From the NCBI GenBank assembly GCA_947476335.1, contig CANJQH010000027.1:1-39396 (forward strand): a stretch of 39,396 bases of DNA, given 5' to 3'. The DNA comes from Anaerolineae bacterium. Lineage in GTDB: Bacteria > Chloroflexota > Anaerolineae > J036 > Brachytrichaceae. Below are positions 35,122 through 39,396 of the stretch, piece after piece. Positions within the stretch are counted from its first letter, which is position 1. Each line of letters opens with the position of its first letter. The translations under genes were made by a program, and so were the position numbers. The notes under the pieces were generated by a model. That model worked only from the letters and a program-made list of their open reading frames with translations, made no database searches and had not been told where the DNA came from.

Positions 35122-35190
35122 AATAGGGGACAGGGAATAGGAGAAGCACCTATCCCTTGTTCCCTATTCTCTTTTCCGTATTTTTTATAA
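35122..35190 (+). terminator. Heptamer hairpin with T-run after sdhCD
   Basis: 35122-35141 pairs with 35149-35168 at 17 of 20 positions; a run of six Ts follows at 35181-35186. The arms are built of heptamers such as GGACAGG, GAATAGG, CCTATCC and CCTATTC. Confidence 0.65.
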
Positions 35191-35191
35191 T
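35186..35191 (+). promoter_or_regulatory. -10 box of the gene at 35219
   Basis: TATAAT lies 27 nt before ATG 35219 and directly after the terminator T-run. No clear -35. Confidence 0.45.
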
Positions 35192-35218
35192 GGGTCAGGT
35201 TGGTCAATTTTCCGTCCC

Positions 35219-36931
35219 ATGCGCTTCAGACACGTCCTTCCGCACTTCTCAGTCCTCACCGCCGTCGCATGCCGCATCTGGGCGCTGGAGATGATGCCGC
35301 TCAGCTACGACCGCGGCTATCCACTTGGCCTCGGCATCTTTATTCGCGACGCCGTCGCTGCAGGCCGCTTCAGCGATCTGCCATGGATGAGCCTGCTCGC
35401 CAGCATCAACCTGCGCAACCCAGCCGGTGCAAGCTGGTTCTGGGCAGCGATCTCGACGATCGATGCCAGCCCATTCGTTGCCACAGTACTTGTCGCACTC
35501 TTGCACGCCGTTGTCGTCACAGCTGTGGCACATCGCATCGCTGCGCAATTATTTGGCGAACCGGTCGGCATCGCCGCTGGATTGCTCGCCGCCGGCAGCC
35601 CATGGGCGGCGTGGGTGGCACGCGGCCCATGGCTGCAAGGCACACTCGAAGTGTTCGCGGCGCTGAGCGCGTGGCTGCTCTTTTGTGGGCTGCACGAAAA
35701 TCGCCCGCGCCGTACATTTGCCGGCCTCCTCGTCATCGCTGGCGCGCTGCATACGTACCTCGCAGCCTTCGGGCTGCTCGCACAGACCAGCATCGCCCTG
35801 CTCGCTTCTCTCCGTACCTTCACACCTTCACACACACCTTCACACACACCTTCACACGCCAATTTCACCGCAGCAAGAAAAGCGCTGGCACTGGGAACAC
35901 TCACCGTCGTACTCAGCCTCGCCTGGATCGCCGGCGCATTTCTCGCCGCGCGCGGCGATGTGCGCGCCGCCGTCGACAACCCCAATGCCATCAACGCCGA
36001 CCTCAAGCCAGGCGAACTGAACCTCGATCCGATCCGCCACGCACTGCGCCTCACCAGCGGCCGCGATTTCGAAAATACCTTCGGCGATACAGCCCATCTC
36101 AGCTGGCGCGACTGGTTCGGCGACGCACAGTCGACGCTGCTCGATCTGGCAATATTGCTCGGAGTGCTGCTCACCGCAGCGCGTGCACGCACCGACGCGC
36201 GCATGCGCTTCGTGCTGCTGTGGTTCGTCACACCAATCGCACTCACCTTCATCATCGGCAATTTCGTCATGCGCGAATGGAAGGTGCACGTCTTCTACCT
36301 GACGCTGGCCTCGCCGATGATGTACGTGCTTGCTGCAGCCCCGCTGCAACTGCTGCGCACGCGAACATTGCGCACCTCCACAGCCGCGCTCGTGCTCATT
36401 GCGCATTCGGCCTCGGTGCTGGCGAATCAGGCGTCGGATATCGCCGTGCGGCACAGCGACCCAGCCGGCGTGCGCGCAAGCGAAGGCATCACCACCGGCG
36501 CAGCCACACGCCTCGGCCGCATACTGGCCGCGCGCTGTGCATCTGTGCTCAGCGCCGAAAATGAAGTGTGGCTGGCAAGCTGGATCGGCTCATCACAACT
36601 CACGCGCCCCGGTGCGCTGCGCGCCGACAATGCTTCCGGCATGGCACTCGTCGAACCAGCCGGCCACACCTGCCTGGTGCAAAACACACCCGACGCACCG
36701 CTGCCATACATTTTTGACCGCGAGCCGATCACCGCAAGCCGCGCGCCTGACGCACAGCCTGTCATCGAACTCGAAGCCGTGCCGCAGGAAAATGTGCTCT
36801 ACACAGTCAATCTAGGCTGGTCACTGCTGCAGCTCGATGCACCAGCACAGGCGCACCCAGGCGACGATGTCGTCATCCGCCACGTCTGGCGCATCGACGC
36901 ACTCCCACCCGAAGAACACGCCGCGTGGTAA
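35219..36931 (+). CDS. GT-C-like membrane protein, interrupted by an in-frame TAA
   Basis: 570 aa as read. YDRGYPLGLGIFIRDAVAAGR (30-50) aligns with the FDQAYPLWYAQDIAAGR loop of the protein at 22238, so the two are paralogues. About 11 helices follow to about residue 410. Residues 202-213 are a TPSH triplicate coded by a 12-bp DNA repeat (35824-35859). The frame stops at TAA 36929-36931 in the middle of the C-terminal beta module (...PPEEHAAW), and the same frame goes on coherently to 37201. It may be a recent pseudogene, a base error, or true readthrough. Function: probable glycosyltransferase. Confidence 0.72.
   Translation: MRFRHVLPHFSVLTAVACRIWALEMMPLSYDRGYPLGLGIFIRDAVAAGRFSDLPWMSLLASINLRNPAGASWFWAAISTIDASPFVATVLVALLHAVVVTAVAHRIAAQLFGEPVGIAAGLLAAGSPWAAWVARGPWLQGTLEVFAALSAWLLFCGLHENRPRRTFAGLLVIAGALHTYLAAFGLLAQTSIALLASLRTFTPSHTPSHTPSHANFTAARKALALGTLTVVLSLAWIAGAFLAARGDVRAAVDNPNAINADLKPGELNLDPIRHALRLTSGRDFENTFGDTAHLSWRDWFGDAQSTLLDLAILLGVLLTAARARTDARMRFVLLWFVTPIALTFIIGNFVMREWKVHVFYLTLASPMMYVLAAAPLQLLRTRTLRTSTAALVLIAHSASVLANQASDIAVRHSDPAGVRASEGITTGAATRLGRILAARCASVLSAENEVWLASWIGSSQLTRPGALRADNASGMALVEPAGHTCLVQNTPDAPLPYIFDREPITASRAPDAQPVIELEAVPQENVLYTVNLGWSLLQLDAPAQAHPGDDVVIRHVWRIDALPPEEHAAW
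35824..35859 (+). repeat. 12-bp tandem repeat within the coding region
   Basis: ACCTTCACACAC repeats three times (last copy with one change), coding TPSH units in a loop of the membrane protein. Being a multiple of 3, copy changes keep the frame. Confidence 0.85.
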
Positions 36932-37201
36932 TTCGCGCCCTTCATCGATCTGCGCGCACCCAATGGCGCACAGGTCGCCACCATCGACCATGCGCGCGCG
37001 CTGCCCGGCTACGCATGGCAGCTGGGTTCACAACTACACAGCATCGTGCATTTGAAAATCCCAGCCGACGCCGCACCCGGCCGCTACACACTCGAGTTCA
37101 GCTTGTTTGATCCGAATCAAAAAAAGAACGCCGTCTACTTCGACCCGCGCGATCCAGCCACACCAGTGGTAGTCCTGAAGCGGACGATCGTCGTGCGATG
37201 A
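36932..37201 (+). pseudogene. In-frame continuation after the TAA (beta-sandwich end)
   Basis: In the same frame directly after the TAA the sequence reads FAPFIDLRAPNGAQ..., then LKIPADAAPGRYTLEFSLFD and ends VVVLKRTIVVR with a TGA at 37199-37201. This is the same module end as in the neighbours (LPANLKPGVYTIYVGIYD). No start codon with a ribosome site begins here, so it is the severed C-terminus of the previous gene. The full product would be 660 codons long. Nothing is seen in the 61 bp to glnK. Confidence 0.8.
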
Positions 37202-37262
37202 TTTTCAGCAGGCATGGTGGGTGCATTCGCCCCAAACCACGAATGCACCCGGCTCTTTACTT

Positions 37263-37643
37263 CTACTCTTGCACTCTCACACGTTCATCGATATCGTCCG
37301 GATAGTGCAGCGCTTCTTTGCCATGCTCACCCGTGCGGATGCGGATCACATCTTCGACCGGCAGCACGAAAATTAAGCCGTCGCCAGGATTGCCCGTGCG
37401 CGTCGCCTGAATAATCGTTTCCACCGCGCGCTCGACATTGTGATCACTCAGCACAATGTTCAGCTGCACGCGCGGCAGCATATCGATCCGATAACTGCCG
37501 CTGCGTCCAACCAATTCGATGCCACCCTGCCGCCCGTGGCCGCGCACTTCAAATGCATTCATCCCCACGATGCCGACCTTATAGAGTGCTTCTTTCACAT
37601 CGTTGAGTTTTTCCTCGCGGAAAATCGCTTCAATTTTCTTCAT
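37263..37643 (-). CDS. glnK: Nitrogen regulatory protein PII
   Basis: A 126-aa trimeric signal protein that binds ATP/ADP and 2-oxoglutarate and gates AmtB. MKKIEAIFREEKLNDVKEAL starts the fold, the T-loop is GRQGGIELVGRSGSYRIDML (about 37-57), and TGNPGDGLIFVLPVEDVIRI plus RTGEHGKEAL is the C-terminal signature. The T-loop keeps one Tyr (Y51 position, shifted by one residue) but lacks the Tyr46 equivalent. It starts 7 nt after amtB, with no clear Shine-Dalgarno sequence, so coupling is likely. ATG 37643 gives the family N-terminus. Confidence 0.93.
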   Translation of the reverse strand: MKKIEAIFREEKLNDVKEALYKVGIVGMNAFEVRGHGRQGGIELVGRSGSYRIDMLPRVQLNIVLSDHNVERAVETIIQATRTGNPGDGLIFVLPVEDVIRIRTGEHGKEALHYPDDIDERVRVQE

Positions 37644-37650
37644 GATTTTT

Positions 37651-38877
37651 CTACGCGTACGCGCGCTCTCCATGTTCACTGATGTCCAGCCCGACTTCTT
37701 CTTCAGGTTCCGTAACCGCCAGCCCCATGACCTTGTCAAGAATTTTCGCAACGACAAAAGTGAAGACGAACGCATATGCGCCGGCAGCGACTACGCCGAT
37801 CACCTGCACGATGATCAGCCATGCGTTGCCTGCCAGCAGGCCATTTGCACCTGCCGCATTCACAGCCGTCGTTGCGAACACGCCAGTCAGCAGCGCACCG
37901 ACGATGCCTCCCACACCATGACACGCAAACACATCGAGCGATTCATCGAGTCGCACGTACTGCCGCAGCTTGATCATGTAATAGCTCGCCGGCGCAGCAA
38001 TGGCACCGATGGCCATTGCTGCAATCGGCGTCACAAAGCCCGCCGCAGGCGTCACCGCCACCAATCCAACGATTGCGCCCGTCACAATACCCAGCGTGCT
38101 CGGTCGTCCATCGCGCCAGCTCAGCAGCGTCCACACGAGGCCAGCCGCCGCAGCCGCGCTATTTGTATTCACCACCGCTGTCACCGCAAGGCCATTCGCA
38201 CCAAGAGCGCTCCCCCCGTTAAAGCCAAACCAGCCCACCCACAACAACCCGGCACCAAGAACAGTGAACGGAATATTGTGCGGTTCAAAAGAAATGCGGC
38301 CGTAGCCGCGGCGCTTGCGAATCGCCAGCGCAAACGCCAGCGCGGACATGCCAGCCGTCACATGCACTACGGTGCCACCGGCGAAATCCAACGCACCAAG
38401 CCGCCGCAGAATGCCGCCTTCACCCCACACCCAGTGCGCGACCGGATCGTAGACGAACGTCGCCCACAACAACGCAAATACGATCACAGCTTTAAAACGC
38501 ACGCGCTCAACAAACGCGCCGGTGATGAGCGCAGGCGCAATGACGGCAAACATCATCTGATACGCAGCAAACGCAATATGTGGAATCGTCGGCGCGTAGG
38601 CGGCATTCGGTGCCGCATCCACACCAGTGAACCCGATGAAGTTCAGTCCGCCCACAATGCCGCCGACGCTTCGGCCAAATGCGAGCGAATAACCGAACAG
38701 CACCCACTGCAGACTGATCACAGCCATCATGATGATGCTGAGCGTAAGCGTCGACAAAATATTCTTCTTGCGCACCATGCCGCCGTAGAAGAATGCGAGC
38801 GCCGGCGTCATGAGCAGCACCAGCGCAGTCGATACCAGCACCCATGCGGTATCACCGGAATTGATATCCGTAGTCAC
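37651..38877 (-). CDS. amtB: Ammonium transporter
   Basis: A 408-aa Amt/Mep/Rh channel with 11 predicted helices. Signatures are FFYGGMVRKKN (29-39), DFAGGTVVHVTAGMSAL (164-180) and DVFACHGVGGIVGALLTG (315-332); H172 and H320 are the pore twin histidines. The C-terminal cytoplasmic tail is acidic (TEPEEEVGLDISEHGERAYA) and may meet PII. GTG 38877 is chosen: AGGAGG (38886-38891) lies 8 nt upstream and no signal-like extension is supported. Order amtB-glnK is the reverse of the common glnK-amtB order. Confidence 0.95.
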   Translation of the reverse strand: MTTDINSGDTAWVLVSTALVLLMTPALAFFYGGMVRKKNILSTLTLSIIMMAVISLQWVLFGYSLAFGRSVGGIVGGLNFIGFTGVDAAPNAAYAPTIPHIAFAAYQMMFAVIAPALITGAFVERVRFKAVIVFALLWATFVYDPVAHWVWGEGGILRRLGALDFAGGTVVHVTAGMSALAFALAIRKRRGYGRISFEPHNIPFTVLGAGLLWVGWFGFNGGSALGANGLAVTAVVNTNSAAAAAGLVWTLLSWRDGRPSTLGIVTGAIVGLVAVTPAAGFVTPIAAMAIGAIAAPASYYMIKLRQYVRLDESLDVFACHGVGGIVGALLTGVFATTAVNAAGANGLLAGNAWLIIVQVIGVVAAGAYAFVFTFVVAKILDKVMGLAVTEPEEEVGLDISEHGERAYA

Positions 38878-38957
38878 GAGAGAATCCTCCTGGATTGCGA
38901 ACGAGTTCCTCGCGTCGACAGGGACGCATCGATCGAAACGGGCGCCGTCAGGGGTGC

Positions 38958-38998
38958 AAATAAAAAGGCGGCAGACTATATGCACGTAGTCTGTCGCC
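38958..38998 (-). terminator. Attenuator-like terminator in the amtB leader
   Basis: On the minus strand GGCGACAGACTA (38998-38987) pairs with TAGTCTGCCGCC (38978-38967), 12 bp with one G-U pair and an 8-nt loop, followed by TTTTTATTT (38966-38958). It sits between a -10 box at 39064-39059 and the amtB start, in the same arrangement as at glnA. Confidence 0.8.
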
Positions 38999-39058
38999 AA
39001 AATCACGGTGGCGTCGTGGGCTCCGTAGTAATTCCGTTTCAAATGAAATTGTGCGTTG

Positions 39059-39064
39059 AGTATA
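39059..39064 (-). promoter_or_regulatory. -10 box of amtB
   Basis: On the minus strand TATACT would start a transcript near 39052, leaving a leader of about 175 nt that includes the hairpin. The -35 region falls inside the truncated MITE H. Confidence 0.5.
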
Positions 39065-39072
39065 CAGAATTT

Positions 39073-39103
39073 GTAACTACTCAGGCCCAAATCAGTATTT
39101 CCC
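39073..39103 (+). mobile_element. Truncated palindromic MITE, copy H
   Basis: GTAACTACTCAG, then CCCAAATCAGTATTTCCC, matches the left 31 bp of copies A and D, then the match stops abruptly. The sequence to the right belongs to an insertion sequence end. Confidence 0.85.
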
Positions 39104-39396
39104 CAGCAATTCTCAATCTGAAAAGAAAAGAGCTGGATCAAAGACAATATCCAAAGACTGGAGCATAAAGCGCCACAAATGCTGCCAGGAATCAAAGACA
39201 TGGTAGCAAGTGAGGGCACGCAGGTCATTGAAGAAGGTGCGCCTGGCCTTTGAGTGCAGCTCGCAGTATCTGATACGGCTTGGCGGTGAGTTCTTGAAGG
39301 GTATGGATCAAAAAAGCCAGCAGGTTGAGCGTGAACAACACGTTTGACAAGTGCTGTTTGCCATGTCCGAAGTTGTGCTCAAGGTGATAGCCATGG
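39104..39396 (-). pseudogene. Transposase 3' end, frameshifted, of an insertion sequence
   Basis: Reading the minus strand from the right edge gives GYHLEHNFGHGKQHLSNVLF and on to TAKPYQILRAALK; a one-base insertion near 39240 (AAAGGCC) shifts the frame, after which RRTFFNDLRALTCYHVFDSW continues to a stop at 39113-39115. This is the C-terminal part of a DDE-type transposase (IS4-superfamily style; exact family uncertain). The element end is near 39104, inside MITE H. The 5' part is outside the window. Confidence 0.75.

Noticed and set aside
36932..37201. Separate small gene after the TAA
   Set aside because: There is no start codon with a ribosome site, and the sequence completes the beta module of the upstream frame.
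37603..39168. 521-residue open frame opposite amtB
   Set aside because: Composition is dominated by His and Arg and it mirrors the amtB codons; amtB has all family signatures on the other strand.
38878..39228. N-terminal extension of amtB
   Set aside because: The upstream frame crosses the leader hairpin, the -10 box, the MITE and the insertion sequence end. GTG 38877 has a strong ribosome site and gives the family length.
1..39396. tRNA and rRNA genes
   Set aside because: No cloverleaf with a TTCGA-type T-arm next to an acceptor stem and no rRNA-like conserved segment were seen on reading both strands.

Overview
The window is a GC-rich bacterial chromosome segment. The style suggests a member of Chloroflexota (Anaerolineae-like): a large run of GT-C/GT39-type membrane proteins with C-terminal beta-sandwich tails, short intergenic tandem repeats, and many probable leaderless starts. 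The phylum is my inference from gene content and style, with no marker-gene placement.

Layout. 1-3.4 kb: gyrA between two arrays of 11-bp tandem repeats. 3.4-7.6 kb (minus): ribosomal protein S1-like gene, then clpC. 7.6-10.8 kb: tsaC2/sua5 (+) converging on a pyrB - GH5 lipoprotein pair (minus). 10.8-13.3 kb (+): a sulfotransferase, then glnA behind a strong promoter and an attenuator-like hairpin. 13.5-16.1 kb: pyrD (+) converging on pyrF-pyrE (minus). 16.1-34.0 kb: eight large polytopic membrane proteins, six of which look like GT39/GT-C glycosyltransferases or relatives, one YfhO-like and one DUF2142-like. 34.1-35.0 kb: sdhC-sdhD without sdhAB. 35.2-37.2 kb: a ninth membrane glycosyltransferase-like gene, cut by one in-frame TAA. 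37.3-38.9 kb (minus): amtB-glnK, with a second attenuator-like hairpin. The right edge holds the 3' end of a frameshifted transposase.

The genes form three functional groups. Pyrimidine synthesis (pyrB, pyrD, pyrE, pyrF) is split over several transcription units. Ammonium assimilation (glnA, amtB, glnK) supplies glutamine. The membrane glycosyltransferase island probably decorates the cell surface; a sulfotransferase and a secreted GH5 hydrolase lie nearby.

The most interesting structure is a family of 112-bp palindromic mobile elements: six full copies, one variant and one truncated copy. They have 12-bp terminal inverted repeats beginning GTAA and a 25-bp inner hairpin. Four copies are flanked by perfect 8-bp target duplications and a fifth by a 7/8 match, which fits an IS66-type MITE. 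Four of the six full copies sit within about 10 nt of a stop codon. A second layer is a set of heptamer-based repeats that form hairpins at gene ends. No tRNA, rRNA or CRISPR array was found.
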